Both the position numbers and the translations under genes were made by a program. 64,000 nt of DNA from positions 5,270,001-5,334,000 of the forward strand of contig NZ_CP070619.1 in assembly GCF_017068395.1 (NCBI RefSeq), written 5' to 3'. The notes under the pieces are model-generated. The model saw only the letters and a program-made list of their open reading frames with translations, was not told where the DNA came from and did no database searches. Below are positions 1-10,345 of the stretch, piece after piece. Origin of the DNA: Rhodococcus pseudokoreensis (GTDB lineage Bacteria; Actinomycetota; Actinomycetes; Mycobacteriales; Mycobacteriaceae). Numbering within the stretch: position 1 is the stretch's first letter; every line of letters starts with the position of its first letter.

Positions 1-27
1 ATTCTCGTGGTGCCCGGCTGGCTCTGA
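1..27 (+). CDS. Possible 3' end of a gene cut by the window edge
   Basis: Reading from base 1, frame 1 gives eight hydrophobic residues (ending PGWL) and then a TGA stop at 25-27. This may be the C-terminus of an upstream gene. Eight residues are too few to name a family, and the other frames cannot be excluded. Confidence 0.2.
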   Translation: MLVVPGWL

Positions 28-73
28 TCGTCGGCGGGTAGGCGTCCGGCCCGCCACCTCGAAAACTCGGCTC

Positions 74-121
74 TTGACATCGGTCGGATCAGATGTTTCA
101 TTTAATTGGCTAGTCCACTAG
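74..121 (+). promoter_or_regulatory. Putative promoter and CTAGT-N2-ACTAG operator
   Basis: A perfect TTGACA (-35 type) sits at 74-79, with TTCATT at 97-102 (17-bp spacer) as a weak -10 candidate. Just downstream, 110-121 is the perfect inverted repeat CTAGTCCACTAG. Its GT-N2-AC core resembles operators of FadR-type GntR repressors. It lies about 60 bp before the first CoA-transferase gene. No GntR gene is visible, so the regulator would be outside the window. Promoter and operator roles are inference. Confidence 0.4.
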
Positions 122-180
122 GTCACTGCACCAACAGTCCAGCTCTCGCGGCTCTCGCCAGGAAGTAACGGTGGTTTCAC

Positions 181-1377
181 ATGTCCACGAAAACGATGGA
201 GCGCACGGGTCCGCTGCAAGGAGTGGTCGTCGTCGATCTGACGCGCGCACTGGCGGGTCCCCACGCGGCGATGATGCTCGGCGACCTCGGTGCGGACGTC
301 ATCAAGATCGAAACCCCGCACGGCGGCGACGACACCCGCGGGTGGGGGCCGCCGTTCGTCGAACCCGCCGACGCGCCGCGCGAATCGACGTACTTCCTGT
401 CCACGAACCGGAACAAGAAGTCGATCACCCTGGACCTCAAGGCCGAAGACGGACGCGACACCCTCGAGTCCCTCGTCCGGCGAGCCGACGTCCTCATGGA
501 GAACTTCCGCACCGGGGTCCTCGACCGGCTCGGGTTCACCACCGAGCGTCTCGCCGAACTGAACCCGCGCCTGGTCGTCCTGTCCATCAGCGGTTTCGGC
601 CACGACGGACCCGAAGGTGGACGCGCAGGCTACGACCAGATCGCACAGGGCGAGGCCGGACTGATGTCGCTGACCGGACCGAATCCGGACGACGTCCAGC
701 GTGTCGGCGTCCCCATCGCAGATCTGCTCGCCGGCATGTACGGGGCGTTCGGCGTCGTCGCCGCGTTGCAGGAACGCGAACGCACCGGACGGGGCCGGGT
801 CGTGCGAACGTCGTTGCTGGCCAGCGTCGTCGGCGTGCACGCCTTCCAGGGAACGAAGTGGACCGTCGCCGGCGAGGTCGGTGAGGCGCAGGGCAACCAC
901 CATCCCTCGATCTCCCCGTACGGACTGTTCCGCACCGCCGACGGCGCCGTGCAGATCTCGGTCGGCAGCGAAGGGCTGTGGAAGCGGTTCTGCGCGGGCT
1001 TCCACCTGGACCCCGACGCCCCCGGCATGGCCACCAATCCCGAACGCGTCGAGAACCACAAGCAGGTCCTCGAACTGGTCGAGGACGCGTTCGGCGCGTA
1101 CACGAGCGACGAACTCCTGATCGAACTCGACCGGATCGGGGTGCCTGCGGGACGCGTCCGAACCATCTCCGAGGTGTACGAATGGGAGCAGACGAAGTCG
1201 CAGGGGCTGCTCATCGACGTCGACCACCGCACACTCGGCAACATCACGCTGCCCGGCCCGCCACTGCGGTTCTTCGAACCGGACGGCACCGAGGTCACCG
1301 AGACCCGGCACACCGCACCGCCGGTCCTGGGCGCGGACAACGAGAGCGTGCTGTCGTGGCTGAAGGAATGCAGCTGA
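181..1377 (+). CDS. Family III CoA-transferase (CaiB/BaiF type)
   Basis: This 398-residue protein has the usual length of family III (CaiB/BaiF, formyl-CoA transferase) enzymes, which move CoA from a donor thioester to a free carboxylic acid in the cytoplasm. The N-terminal Rossmann-like block (VVVDLTRALAGP, about 16-27, then LGADVIKIE, about 36-44) and the GYDQIAQGEAG segment are visible; Asp152 in that segment is the expected covalent-intermediate aspartate. The ATG at 181 follows a GGTGG at 171-175; an in-frame ATG at 196 is an alternative. Its stop overlaps the start of the next gene (ATGA), so the two are translationally coupled and probably act on the same acyl-CoA. The substrate cannot be told from sequence. 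Confidence 0.85.
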   Translation: MSTKTMERTGPLQGVVVVDLTRALAGPHAAMMLGDLGADVIKIETPHGGDDTRGWGPPFVEPADAPRESTYFLSTNRNKKSITLDLKAEDGRDTLESLVRRADVLMENFRTGVLDRLGFTTERLAELNPRLVVLSISGFGHDGPEGGRAGYDQIAQGEAGLMSLTGPNPDDVQRVGVPIADLLAGMYGAFGVVAALQERERTGRGRVVRTSLLASVVGVHAFQGTKWTVAGEVGEAQGNHHPSISPYGLFRTADGAVQISVGSEGLWKRFCAGFHLDPDAPGMATNPERVENHKQVLELVEDAFGAYTSDELLIELDRIGVPAGRVRTISEVYEWEQTKSQGLLIDVDHRTLGNITLPGPPLRFFEPDGTEVTETRHTAPPVLGADNESVLSWLKECS

Positions 1378-2885
1378 TGGCGCGCCTGACCGCTCCCGAA
1401 CTGCTCGATCTGGTGGTCGACGCCGGCACATGGGAGTCGTGGGACACCCCGCCGATCCAGATCGCGGCGGACTCCGAGTACGCCGACGAGCTTCTCCGCG
1501 CGCAGGAGAAGACCGGCCTCGACGAGGCGGTGCTCACCGGAGTCGCCACCATCCGCGGCCGTCGAACCGCAATCCTCGTCTGCGAGTTCGGTTTTCTCGG
1601 CGGCTCCATCGGCGTGGCGGCGGGGGAGCGTCTGGTCGCCGCGATCCGCCGCGCCACCCACGAGCGGCTTCCGCTGCTCGCCCTCCCCACCTCGGGTGGG
1701 ACGCGTATGCAGGAGGGGACGACCGCGTTCCTGCAGATGGTCAAGATCACGGCGGCGGTGATCAAGCACAAGGAGGCGCACCTGCCGTATCTCGTCTACC
1801 TCCGGAGCCCCACGACCGGCGGGGTGTTCGCGTCCTGGGGGTCGCTGGGCCACGTCACCATCGCGGAACCGGGAGCGCTCGTCGGCTTCCTCGGACCGCG
1901 CGTGTACGAGGCGCTGTACGACGCGCCGTTCCCCACCGGTGTCCAGACCGCGGAGAACCTGCACGCGCACGGACTCATCGACGCGGTGCGGCCGCCGGAA
2001 CAGCTCGCCGAGATCGTCGACCGCGCGCTGCGCATCATCACGTCCAGCCGCGGTGGCCGGCCGGCGCCCGCCGACCCCGTCGTGCGCGAGAGTCTGCCGG
2101 ACGTCCCCGCGTGGGAGTCGGTGCTGGCTTCGCGACGTGAGGACCGGCCCGGGGTACGCGACGTGATGTTCCATTCCGCCTCGGATGTGCTTCCGCTCAA
2201 CGGAACCGGTCAGGGGGAGATCGATCCGGGTCTGATCCTCGCGCTCGTCCGATTCGGTGACATGCCCTGCGTCCTGCTCGGGCAGGACCGCCGCGGGCAG
2301 ACTACGCGGTCGCCGCTCGGCCCGGCCGCCCTGCGGGAAGCGCGCAGGGGAATGCGGCTGGCGGCGGAACTGAACCTGCCGCTGGTGACCGTCATCGACA
2401 CCGCGGGAGCGGCATTGTCGAAGGAGGCCGAGGAGGGCGGGCTCGCCGGCGAGATCGCGCGCTGCATCGCCGACATGGTCTCGCTCGACGTTCCCACGAT
2501 CTCCCTGCTGCTCGGGCAGGGCACCGGCGGCGGCGCGCTCGCGTTGATTCCGGCCGACCGGGTGCTCGCGGCCGAGCACGGCTGGCTGTCACCCCTGCCG
2601 CCCGAGGGTGCGAGCGCGATCCTGCACCACGACATCGCGCACGCGCCGGACATGGCCGCCCGGCAGGGCATCCGGTCCTCCGATCTCCTCGCGAGCGGCA
2701 TCGTGGACGAGGTGATCCCCGAATTCCCCGACGCTGCCGAGGAATCCACGGCATTCTGCACCCGGGTCGGTGCGGTGCTCCACCGCGAGCTGGCGCTCCT
2801 CGATGCGGCGGACACCACCCAGCGACTCTCCGAACGTGCGGCGCGATTCGACCGGATCGGTCTATTGCAACCCGCACCCGCATGA
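1377..2885 (+). CDS. Fused AccD-AccA type carboxyltransferase
   Basis: The 502-residue protein looks like the beta (AccD) and alpha (AccA) halves of acetyl-CoA carboxylase carboxyltransferase joined in one chain. The N-terminal half has the AccD motif SGGTRMQEG and the run TTGGVFASWGSLGHVTIAEPGALVGF split over about residues 140-170; the C-terminal half has the AccA-like TVIDTAGAALSKEAEEGG and GQGTGGGALALIPADRV. The four-cysteine zinc finger of typical AccD is absent. The ATG at 1377 overlaps the previous stop and has AAGGA nine bases upstream; an in-frame ATG at 1368 has no spacing. No biotin carboxylase or carrier protein is encoded nearby. It may carboxylate, decarboxylate or transcarboxylate the CoA ester made by its neighbour; which one is unknown. 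Confidence 0.8.
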   Translation: MARLTAPELLDLVVDAGTWESWDTPPIQIAADSEYADELLRAQEKTGLDEAVLTGVATIRGRRTAILVCEFGFLGGSIGVAAGERLVAAIRRATHERLPLLALPTSGGTRMQEGTTAFLQMVKITAAVIKHKEAHLPYLVYLRSPTTGGVFASWGSLGHVTIAEPGALVGFLGPRVYEALYDAPFPTGVQTAENLHAHGLIDAVRPPEQLAEIVDRALRIITSSRGGRPAPADPVVRESLPDVPAWESVLASRREDRPGVRDVMFHSASDVLPLNGTGQGEIDPGLILALVRFGDMPCVLLGQDRRGQTTRSPLGPAALREARRGMRLAAELNLPLVTVIDTAGAALSKEAEEGGLAGEIARCIADMVSLDVPTISLLLGQGTGGGALALIPADRVLAAEHGWLSPLPPEGASAILHHDIAHAPDMAARQGIRSSDLLASGIVDEVIPEFPDAAEESTAFCTRVGAVLHRELALLDAADTTQRLSERAARFDRIGLLQPAPA

Positions 2886-2891
2886 CCGCGG

Positions 2892-2920
2892 TGCCGGGGA
2901 TCCCGATCGGATCCCCGGCA
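2892..2920. terminator. Bidirectional hairpin terminator
   Basis: A perfect 12-bp stem (TGCCGGGGATCC with GGATCCCCGGCA) and 5-base loop lies between the convergent carboxyltransferase and sdaA genes. There is no T-tract, as is common in actinobacteria. Confidence 0.7.
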
Positions 2921-2944
2921 TCGCGTCCATGAGGTGGTCCCGCG

Positions 2945-4327
2945 TCAGCATTCGACGAGGTTCACCGACACGTTGACGGCCAGACCACCGGTGGACGTCT
3001 CCTTGTACTTCGAGCTCATGTCGGCGCCGGTGGCCCGCATCGTCTCGATCACCTGATCGAGGCTGACGCGGTGGGTGCCGTCGCCGCGCAGTGCCATCCG
3101 GGCGGCGTTGATCGCCTTGCCCGCCGAGATGGCGTTGCGCTCGATGCACGGAATCTGCACCAGCCCCCCGATGGGATCGCACGTCAGACCGAGACTGTGT
3201 TCCATCGCGATCTCCGCCGAGTTCTCCACCTGCGCGGGGGTGCCGCCGAGGATCTCGGCGAGACCGGCGGCGGCCATCGACGCCGCGGAGCCGACCTCGC
3301 CCTGGCAGCCCACCTCGGCCCCGGAGATCGAGGCCCGCTCCTTGTAGAGGGATCCGATTGCGCCTGCCGCCAACAGGAATCGCACCGACGTGTCGTCCGG
3401 ATCCGCCTTCCCCGCCGGGGTGTAGTGCAGCGCGAAGTGCAGTACCGCCGGGATGATGCCGGCTGCGCCGTTGGTGGGGGCGGTCACGATCCGCCCCCCG
3501 GACGCGTTCTCCTCGTTGACGGCGAGGGCCACCAGGTTCACCCAGTCCTCGGCGAACGCGGGATCGCGGTGCGGGTCTTCCGCGTTCAGTCGCTCGTACC
3601 AGCCGCGGGCGCGTCGGCGCACCTGCAGATTGCCGGGCAGATACCCGTCCCGGCTGATGCCGCGTTGCTGACACTCGACCATCACGTCCCGGATGTGCAG
3701 CAGTCGCTCCCGGACCTCCGACTCGGGCCGGAGGGTCCGTTCGTGCTCGAGCATCACCTCGCTGATGCCGAGCCCGTAGTGCTCACTGAGTTCGAGCAAT
3801 TCGCGAGCCGACCCGAACGACAGCGAGTTCGCGCCGGCGCCGAAGGACACCGCCGGTTCGGCGCCGGTGACGACGAATCCGCCGCCGATCGAGAAGTACG
3901 TCTGAGCGTGCAGTTCGCGACCGTCGACGGCGGTAGCGGTGAGGGTCATCCCGTTGGGGTGAAAATCCAGCACCGTCAACGGATGCAGCACCATCTCGTC
4001 CTCGGCGAGCGGGATCTCGACCGTGCCGGCGACGCGGATCCGCCGACTCGCCCGCACCGCCGCGAGCCGCGTCTCCATCTCCTCGGTGGCGATGGTCTCC
4101 GGCCGATACCCTTCGAGGCCGAGGAGGATCGCCGACATGGTTCCGTGCCCGGCGCCGGTGGCCGCGAGCGAACCGTACAGGTCGACACGGACATCGGCGA
4201 CGTCCCCGAGAACGCCGAGTGCGCCGAGGTCGTCGACGAACGTCCCCGCCGCCCGCATCGGCCCGACCGTGTGCGAACTGGAGGGGCCGATGCCGACGGA
4301 GAAGAGGTCGAAGACGCTGATGGTCAT
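2945..4327 (-). CDS. sdaA: L-serine ammonia-lyase (single-chain, iron-sulfur)
   Basis: This 460-residue enzyme deaminates L-serine to pyruvate and ammonia using a 4Fe-4S cluster. The N-terminal beta domain starts [21 protein letters not shown], the serine-dehydratase hallmark, and the alpha domain holds [20 protein letters not shown] and the cluster cysteines in [15 protein letters not shown] and IPCIERN. The last residue is Cys460; in the Legionella type 2 enzyme the C-terminal cysteine reaches into the active site as a cluster ligand, so the same tail-in-mouth control is plausible here. It is the last gene of the gcv operon, 2 bp after glyA, and so drains serine made from glycine into pyruvate. 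Confidence 0.95.
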   Translation of the reverse strand: MTISVFDLFSVGIGPSSSHTVGPMRAAGTFVDDLGALGVLGDVADVRVDLYGSLAATGAGHGTMSAILLGLEGYRPETIATEEMETRLAAVRASRRIRVAGTVEIPLAEDEMVLHPLTVLDFHPNGMTLTATAVDGRELHAQTYFSIGGGFVVTGAEPAVSFGAGANSLSFGSARELLELSEHYGLGISEVMLEHERTLRPESEVRERLLHIRDVMVECQQRGISRDGYLPGNLQVRRRARGWYERLNAEDPHRDPAFAEDWVNLVALAVNEENASGGRIVTAPTNGAAGIIPAVLHFALHYTPAGKADPDDTSVRFLLAAGAIGSLYKERASISGAEVGCQGEVGSAASMAAAGLAEILGGTPAQVENSAEIAMEHSLGLTCDPIGGLVQIPCIERNAISAGKAINAARMALRGDGTHRVSLDQVIETMRATGADMSSKYKETSTGGLAVNVSVNLVEC

Positions 4328-4329
4328 CC

Positions 4330-5598
4330 CTACAGCTCCGGGTAGAGGGGGTATTTGTCGGCGAGAGCCCGGACCTGGGCCGCGAGTGCCGACGTGTCGG
4401 TACCTTCGGCAGCGACGAGGGCCTGCGCGATCAGGTCGGCGACCGTCACGAAGTCGTCCCGGCCGAAACCGCGCGCCGCGAGTGCCGGCGTGCCGATCCG
4501 CAGGCCGGACGTCACCATCGGCGGCCGCGGGTCGAACGGAACGGCGTTGCGATTAACGGTGATTCCGATCGCGTCGAGGCGATCTTCGGCCTGCTGCCCG
4601 TCGATATCGGCGTCCCGGAGATCGACGAGGACGAGGTGCACATCCGTGCCGCCGGTGAGGACGCTGATTCCGGCTTCCTTCACGTCGGGACGGCTGAGGC
4701 GCTCGGCGAGGACCTTCGCCCCGTCGAGGCAGCGTTCCTGGCGTTCGGCGAACTCGGGTTCGGCGGCCATCTTGAATGCCGTTGCCTTACCGGCGATCAC
4801 GTGTTCGAGGGGCCCGCCCTGCTGGCCGGGGAAGACTGCCGAGTTGATCTTCTTCGCGATCGCCGCGTCGCCCGTCAGGATGATCCCGCCGCGGGGGCCG
4901 CCGAGCGTCTTGTGGGTCGTCGACGTCACGACGTGCGCGTGCGGCACCGGGGACGGGTGGTACCCGGTGGCGACGAGGCCGGCGAAATGGGCCATGTCGA
5001 CCATCAGGTAGGCGCCGACCTCGTCCGCGATCTCCCGGAACCGGGCGAAGTCCAACTGGCGCGGGTAGGCCGACCAGCCGGCGATGATCAGTTGCGGCCG
5101 GTGTTCACGCGCCGCCTTCGCGACCTCGTCCATGTCGATGAGGTAGTCCTTCTCGGACACCCCGTACGCTGCCACGTTGTAGAGCTTGCCGGAGAAGTTC
5201 AGCCGCATGCCGTGGGTGAGGTGGCCGCCGTCGGCGAGGGACAGGCCGAGGATGGTGTCGCCGGGCTTGATCAGCGCGTGCATCACCGACGCGTTCGCGG
5301 TGGCGCCGGAATGGGGTTGCACGTTGGCGTATTCCGCGGCGAAGAGGGCCTTGACGCGGTCGATGGCGAGCTGCTCGATGGAGTCGACGTGCTCGCAGCC
5401 GCCGTAGTAGCGGCGCCCGGGGTAGCCCTCCGCGTACTTGTTGGTCAGCACCGAGCCCTGCGCCTGCATGACCGCGAGCGGCGCGTGGTTCTCCGACGCG
5501 ATCATCTCCAGGCCGGTGCGCTGACGCTCGAGTTCCTTGCCGATCAGAGCGGCGATGTCCGGGTCGAAGTCCGCGAGGTCGCGGTTCAGGACGCTCAT
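4330..5598 (-). CDS. glyA: Serine hydroxymethyltransferase
   Basis: The 422-residue PLP enzyme interconverts glycine plus 5,10-methylene-THF with serine plus THF. Visible features are the N-terminal substrate segment [22 protein letters not shown], and the PLP-binding lysine Lys230 in [13 protein letters not shown]. Length matches the family. The ATG at 5598 overlaps the gcvH stop (ATGA), giving translational coupling. In this operon it can consume the methylene-THF released by the glycine cleavage complex and pass serine to SdaA. A longer open frame upstream of 5598 is only the overlap with gcvH and is not part of the protein. Confidence 0.97.
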   Translation of the reverse strand: MSVLNRDLADFDPDIAALIGKELERQRTGLEMIASENHAPLAVMQAQGSVLTNKYAEGYPGRRYYGGCEHVDSIEQLAIDRVKALFAAEYANVQPHSGATANASVMHALIKPGDTILGLSLADGGHLTHGMRLNFSGKLYNVAAYGVSEKDYLIDMDEVAKAAREHRPQLIIAGWSAYPRQLDFARFREIADEVGAYLMVDMAHFAGLVATGYHPSPVPHAHVVTSTTHKTLGGPRGGIILTGDAAIAKKINSAVFPGQQGGPLEHVIAGKATAFKMAAEPEFAERQERCLDGAKVLAERLSRPDVKEAGISVLTGGTDVHLVLVDLRDADIDGQQAEDRLDAIGITVNRNAVPFDPRPPMVTSGLRIGTPALAARGFGRDDFVTVADLIAQALVAAEGTDTSALAAQVRALADKYPLYPEL

Positions 5599-5999
5599 GC
5601 GTTCGCTCCGTTCTTCTCGGCGTACTCGGCGGCGGTGAGGAGCTCTCCGGCGGCGGACGGCTGGACGGCGAACAGCCAGCCCTCCCCGTACGGGTCGGAC
5701 GTCACCAGGCCGGGGTCGTCGACGGCGGCAGTGTTGATCAGGGTCACCCGGCCGCTCACCGGCGGGTACAGCTCGGAGACGGTCTTGGTGGACTCGACCT
5801 CGCCGCACGATTCGCCGGCGACGATGGTCGTCCCGACCTCCGGCAGATCGACGAAGACGAGTTCGCCGAGCGAGTTGACGGCGACGGACGTGATGCCCAC
5901 GCGGACGGGCTCGTCGGGCAGTTCGGCGCCCGGCGCGATCAGGACCCATTCGTGGTCGTCGGTGTAGCTGCGGTCGTCGGGAAAGGCTGCTGAAGACAT
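5595..5999 (-). CDS. gcvH: Glycine cleavage system H protein
   Basis: This 134-residue lipoyl carrier shuttles the aminomethyl group between P, T and L proteins. The lipoylation site is Lys72 in the motif [15 protein letters not shown], preceded by the typical SYTDDHEWV start and [20 protein letters not shown]. The ATG at 5999 has AAAGG seven bases upstream. It follows gcvT after 38 bp and its stop overlaps the glyA start. Its cofactor would be made by LipA, encoded divergently in this window; no lipB is present here. Confidence 0.97.
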   Translation of the reverse strand: MSSAAFPDDRSYTDDHEWVLIAPGAELPDEPVRVGITSVAVNSLGELVFVDLPEVGTTIVAGESCGEVESTKTVSELYPPVSGRVTLINTAAVDDPGLVTSDPYGEGWLFAVQPSAAGELLTAAEYAEKNGANA

Positions 6000-6037
6000 G
6001 GTTGTACCTTTTTCGGGGCTGAAGGGAGGGGGAGGGT

Positions 6038-7153
6038 TCAGGAACGGCGGTAGAACGGCGACGGGGTGACCACGAACGGTTCCTTCTTGCCACGGATGTC
6101 GACGGTCAGCTCGGTGCCGGGCTCGCGGAACGCGATGTCCACGAATGCCAGCGCGATCGGATGTCCCAGTGTCGGAGACAGGGCGCCGGACGTGATCGTG
6201 CCGACGGGCGCTCCGCCGGTCGCGTCGTGGACGGTGTAGTCGGCGCGGGCGGCGCGGCGCCCGGTGCCTGCAAGGCCAACGAGCACCCGCTTTGGGGCCT
6301 GCTCCGACAACGCCTGCAGGGCGTCGCGGCCGACGAACTCCTTGTTCAGCCGGACCACCTTGCCGAGACCGGCCTCGTACGGGTTCGTGTCGAGCGTCAG
6401 TTCGTGCCCGTAGAGCGCCATCCCGGCCTCGAGCCGCAGCGTGTCGCGGCACGCGAGACCCGCGGGGACGCCGCCACGCGCCGCGGTGGCGGCCAGGAGC
6501 GCGCGCCACAACGCCACGGACTGCTCATTCGGCACGTACAGCTCGAAGCCGTCCTCGCCGGTGTAACCGGTGCGGGCCAGGAGGACGTCGATGCCGGCGA
6601 CGACCGCGCGAGTGACCGCGTAGTACTTCAGTTCCGCGACGGTCTCCACCTGCGAGGCGGGAACGAGGGACTGCACGATGTCCTGTGCTGCCGGTCCCTG
6701 CACCGCGATCAGCGCGGTCTCCGTGGACTGGTCGTCGACCTTCGCCGAGAAACCTTCGGCGCGCGCCGCCAGTTCGCGGTACACGGCCGGGGCGTTCGAC
6801 GCGTTCGCGACCACCAGGAAGTGCTCGTTGGCGAGCCGGTAGACAACGAGATCGTCGATCACGCCGCCGTCCGCGTTGCACAGGAGCGAGTACTTGGCCC
6901 GGCCGACGCCGATCTTCGACAGCTCGCCGGCCAGAGCGTAGTCCAGCAGTGCGCCGGATTCGGTTCCGGTGACGGCGATCTCACCCATGTGTGAGAGGTC
7001 GAACAGTCCGGCGGACGTGCGGACGGCGTGGTGCTCGGCGAGTTCGCTGTCGTACTTCAGCGGCATCTGCCAGCCGGCGAAGTCGGTGAAATGCGCTCCG
7101 AGAGAATTGTGCTCGCCGAGCAGCGGGGACGTGGGCGTCGTGGTGAGGGTCAT
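6038..7153 (-). CDS. gcvT: Glycine cleavage system T protein (aminomethyltransferase)
   Basis: The 371-residue T protein transfers the methylene group from the aminomethyl-lipoyl H protein to THF, releasing ammonia. Family landmarks are [14 protein letters not shown] near the N-terminus, FDLSHMGEI, the [17 protein letters not shown] segment, and the [18 protein letters not shown] segment. The ATG at 7153 overlaps the gcvP stop (ATGA), so GcvP and GcvT are translationally coupled. Longer readings upstream of this start lie entirely inside gcvP. Confidence 0.97.
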   Translation of the reverse strand: MTLTTTPTSPLLGEHNSLGAHFTDFAGWQMPLKYDSELAEHHAVRTSAGLFDLSHMGEIAVTGTESGALLDYALAGELSKIGVGRAKYSLLCNADGGVIDDLVVYRLANEHFLVVANASNAPAVYRELAARAEGFSAKVDDQSTETALIAVQGPAAQDIVQSLVPASQVETVAELKYYAVTRAVVAGIDVLLARTGYTGEDGFELYVPNEQSVALWRALLAATAARGGVPAGLACRDTLRLEAGMALYGHELTLDTNPYEAGLGKVVRLNKEFVGRDALQALSEQAPKRVLVGLAGTGRRAARADYTVHDATGGAPVGTITSGALSPTLGHPIALAFVDIAFREPGTELTVDIRGKKEPFVVTPSPFYRRS

Positions 7154-10062
7154 GCGAAGGCCTCCTCGGGGGTCTCGGCGAAGGCCGGGGAATTGATGTC
7201 GGTGGTGTTCTCGAAGGCCTCGGGCGCGGGGCACGAGCACACGAGGTTGCGGTCGCCGTGGACGCCGTCGATGCGGCGAACCGGCGGCCAGTACTTGCCG
7301 GCACGCAGCGACGCGACCGGGAAGGCGGCCAGGTGCCGCGGATAGGGCAGATCCCAGTTGTCGGCGGTGACCTGATCCGCGGTGTGCGGGGCCTGACGCA
7401 GCGGGCTGCGTTCGAGCGGCCACACACCCTCGCCGACCAGGTCGATTTCGCGGCGGATCGAGATCATTGCCTCGATGAAGCGGTCGAGTTCGGCCAGATC
7501 CTCGGATTCGGTGGGCTCCACCATCAGCGTGCCGCTGACGGGGAACGACAGGGTGGGAGCGTGGAAACCGTAGTCGATCAACCGCTTTGCCACGTCCTCG
7601 GCGGTCACGCCGGTCGCCTTCGTGACCGGACGCAGGTCCAGGATGCACTCGTGCGCCACCAGACCCGACGGTCCCGTGTACAGGACGGGGAAGTGCGCGT
7701 CGAGCGACTTCGCGACGTAGTTGGCGGCCAGCACGGCGGACTTGGTGGCCTCCGTCAGTCCGTCCGGGCCCATCAGCGCGATGTACGCCCACGTGATGGG
7801 CAGGATGCCGGCGGAGCCGTAGTTGGCCGCCGATACCGGAGTGCCGAGTTGGTCTCCGCCGAGCGGGTTGCCGGGCAGGAACGGCGCCAGATGCTTGCGC
7901 ACCGCGACCGGTCCGACGCCGGGGCCGCCGCCGCCGTGCGGGATGCAGAACGTCTTGTGCAGGTTCAGGTGCGACACGTCGCCGCCGAACTTCCCGGGCT
8001 GGGCCAGGCCGACGAGCGCGTTGAGGTTGGCGCCGTCGACGTACACCTGGCCGCCGGCCTCGTGCACGAGATCGCACACCGTCCGCACGTCGTTCTCGTA
8101 CACGCCGTGGGTGGACGGATAGGTGAGCATGATCGCGGCGATCTTGCCTTCGTGTGCCGCGATCTTCGCGCGCAGGTCGCCTAAGTCGATGTTGCCGTTG
8201 GACGCCGTCGCGACCACCACCACCCGCATGCCGGCGAGCACCGCGGACGCGGCGTTGGTGCCGTGTGCGGACTGCGGGATGAGGCAGATGTCGCGTCCGT
8301 GGTCACCGAGGCTCTCGTGGTAGCCGTTGATGGCCAGCAGTCCGGCCAGCTCGCCCTGCGATCCGGCGTTGGGCTGCAACGACACCCGGTCGTATCCGGT
8401 GATCTCACCGAGCCACCGCTCGAGGCCGCGGATGAGCTGCAGGTAGCCGCTGGTCTGTTCGACCGGGGCGTACGGGTGGATGGAGGCGAACCCGGGCCAG
8501 CTGATCGGCTCCATCTCCACGGCGGAGTTGAGCTTCATCGTGCACGAGCCGAGCGGGATCATGGTGCGGTCCAGTGCGAGGTCCTTGTCCGACAGCGCGC
8601 GCAGGAAGCGGAGCATCGCCGTCTCGGACCGGTGCTCGTGGAACACGTTGTGCTGCAGGTAGTTCGACGTGCGCAGCAGTGACTGCGGCAGCGCGGAGAC
8701 CGTTGCCTTCTCGACTCGCGCGCCGAACGCGGACAGGACGCGGTCGACGATCTCGTCGGTGGTGCACTCGTCGCAGGCGATCGCGACGTGGTCCGCGTCG
8801 ACCAGCCTCAGGTTGATGCCGGCGCGGTCGGCGCGGTCGACGACGTCGCGGGCCCCGGCCGGAACGTGCACCAGCACGGTGTCGAAGAAGCTGTCGTGGA
8901 CCACCGAGTGTCCCGCCGTGCGGAGGCCGCCCGCGACGGCCGTCGCATGTCCGTGGACTCGAGTCGCGATGGCGCGCAGCCCTTCCGGACCGTGATAGGC
9001 GGCGTACATGGCGGCGACGTTCGCGAGCAGTGCCTGCGCGGTGCAGATGTTGCTGGTCGCCTTGTCGCGCCGGATGTGCTGCTCGCGGGTCTGCAGTGCC
9101 AGCCGGTAGGCGGTCTTCCCGTCGACGTCGACGGACACGCCGACGAGCCGGCCGGGGAGCATGCGCTCGAGCCCGCCGCGCACGGCCATGTAACCGGCGT
9201 GCGGCCCACCGAAGAACAGCGGCACACCGAAACGCTGCGCGGATCCCACCGCGATGTCGGCACCCTGCTCACCGGGCGGCGTCAGCAGCGTCAGCGACAG
9301 CAGATCGGCGGCGACCGTGGTCAGGGCACCGCGCTCCTGGGCGGCGGCGATGAGCGGGGCCAGATCGCGCACGTGCCCGCTGGCGCCGGGCGCCTGGAAC
9401 ACGACGCCGAACAGGTCACCGTCCGGGAGTCCGCCGGTCAGGTCCGCCACCTCGACGTCGATGCCCACCGACTTGGCTCGGCCGCGCACCACCGCGAGGG
9501 TCTGCGGCAGACAGTCCGCGTCGACGACCACGCGGGGCGTCCCCGACTTCGCCTTGTTCGCGCGCCGCATCAGCAGCACCGCCTCCATCACCGCGGTGGC
9601 CTCGTCCAGCAGGGACGCACCGGCGAGGGGGAGGGCCGTGAGGTCTTCGATGACCGTCTGGAACGTCAGCAGCGCCTCGAGCCTGCCCTGGGAAATCTCC
9701 GGCTGGTACGGCGTGTACGCGGTGTACCAGGCCGGCGACTCGAGCATGTTGCGGCGCAGAACCGCGGGCGTGATGGTGTCGTAGTACCCGAGGCCGATCA
9801 TCTGGACGCGGGTCTCGTTGCGCTCCGACAGCGTCCGCAGGTCGGAGAGCACCTGCTGCTCGGACCGCGCCACCGGCAGGTCCATGGCCTCCGCGCTGCG
9901 GATCTGGTCAGGCACCGCGGCATCGATGAGCTGATCGAGCGTGTCGTAACCGAGAGCGCCGAGCATGCGCTGGCTGGCGGAAGCGTCGGGGCCGATGTGG
10001 CGTGACGGAAAATCGCTGGTGAGGGGCGCGCTGCGATGCGCGTGACGGGATTCGACTGACAC
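7150..10062 (-). CDS. gcvP: Glycine dehydrogenase (decarboxylating), P protein
   Basis: This 970-residue single-chain P protein decarboxylates glycine with PLP and loads the remaining aminomethyl group on GcvH. The N-terminal half begins with [21 protein letters not shown]; the PLP lysine is in [17 protein letters not shown] in the C-terminal half (about residue 700), followed by [21 protein letters not shown] chose the GTG at 10062 because GGAG lies seven bases upstream and everything further upstream, although open, is the glycine riboswitch. First gene of gcvP-gcvT-gcvH-glyA-sdaA, so the entire set is expected to be glycine-responsive. Confidence 0.95.
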   Translation of the reverse strand: MSVESRHAHRSAPLTSDFPSRHIGPDASASQRMLGALGYDTLDQLIDAAVPDQIRSAEAMDLPVARSEQQVLSDLRTLSERNETRVQMIGLGYYDTITPAVLRRNMLESPAWYTAYTPYQPEISQGRLEALLTFQTVIEDLTALPLAGASLLDEATAVMEAVLLMRRANKAKSGTPRVVVDADCLPQTLAVVRGRAKSVGIDVEVADLTGGLPDGDLFGVVFQAPGASGHVRDLAPLIAAAQERGALTTVAADLLSLTLLTPPGEQGADIAVGSAQRFGVPLFFGGPHAGYMAVRGGLERMLPGRLVGVSVDVDGKTAYRLALQTREQHIRRDKATSNICTAQALLANVAAMYAAYHGPEGLRAIATRVHGHATAVAGGLRTAGHSVVHDSFFDTVLVHVPAGARDVVDRADRAGINLRLVDADHVAIACDECTTDEIVDRVLSAFGARVEKATVSALPQSLLRTSNYLQHNVFHEHRSETAMLRFLRALSDKDLALDRTMIPLGSCTMKLNSAVEMEPISWPGFASIHPYAPVEQTSGYLQLIRGLERWLGEITGYDRVSLQPNAGSQGELAGLLAINGYHESLGDHGRDICLIPQSAHGTNAASAVLAGMRVVVVATASNGNIDLGDLRAKIAAHEGKIAAIMLTYPSTHGVYENDVRTVCDLVHEAGGQVYVDGANLNALVGLAQPGKFGGDVSHLNLHKTFCIPHGGGGPGVGPVAVRKHLAPFLPGNPLGGDQLGTPVSAANYGSAGILPITWAYIALMGPDGLTEATKSAVLAANYVAKSLDAHFPVLYTGPSGLVAHECILDLRPVTKATGVTAEDVAKRLIDYGFHAPTLSFPVSGTLMVEPTESEDLAELDRFIEAMISIRREIDLVGEGVWPLERSPLRQAPHTADQVTADNWDLPYPRHLAAFPVASLRAGKYWPPVRRIDGVHGDRNLVCSCPAPEAFENTTDINSPAFAETPEEAFA

Positions 10063-10110
10063 GAGGTGACTCCGGTTTCGTTGAGTCCGGACCGCACCGG
10101 ACATCGACAG

Positions 10111-10310
10111 GGGGCACCTCCCCGCTCTGTCCTGAAACCTGAGAGTTTGGGCGTACCGCTTGCGCGGCGTGCTCTTCACCTTCGGTAAGTACCGGCCTTA
10201 CGGCCGATTCTGTTCTCCAGAGTTGCCTCTACGCTGCGGTACTGGGGCCTGAGAGATTCCCGGGGAGGAAGTTGCTCCTACGGCGCCTCCGAAAAGGAGG
10301 TTCTCCCGCT
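10111..10310 (-). promoter_or_regulatory. Tandem glycine riboswitch
   Basis: On the minus strand the 5' leader of gcvP holds two consecutive glycine aptamers. Aptamer 1 (about 10310 to 10212) starts GGGAGAACC, has the AGGAGCAA stretch, the conserved CUCUCAGG (complement at 10248-10255) and ends in CUCUGGAGA. Aptamer 2 (about 10200 to 10111) has CCGAAGGUGAAGAGC, a second CUCUCAGG (complement at 10138-10145) and GGACAGAGCGGGGAGG. Known gcv riboswitches of this type are cooperative ON switches. Here the second aptamer ends about 50 bases before the gcvP GTG, compatible with control of either termination or ribosome access; no clear terminator stem was seen. Confidence 0.93.
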
Positions 10311-10345
10311 GCGCGTCAACGGCGTCTTCAGTTGTGGTTGGCCAA

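Noticed and set aside
118..2579. Long open frames on the minus strand opposite the CoA-transferase and carboxyltransferase genes
   Set aside because: They are antisense to two clearly recognisable proteins, have no family motifs and unnatural Arg/Gly/Pro-rich composition. Long antisense frames are expected in DNA of this GC content.
10063..10179. A 39-residue N-terminal extension of GcvP
   Set aside because: The frame is open, but this DNA encodes the second glycine aptamer and the linker to the ribosome site. The GTG at 10062 has a proper ribosome-binding site.
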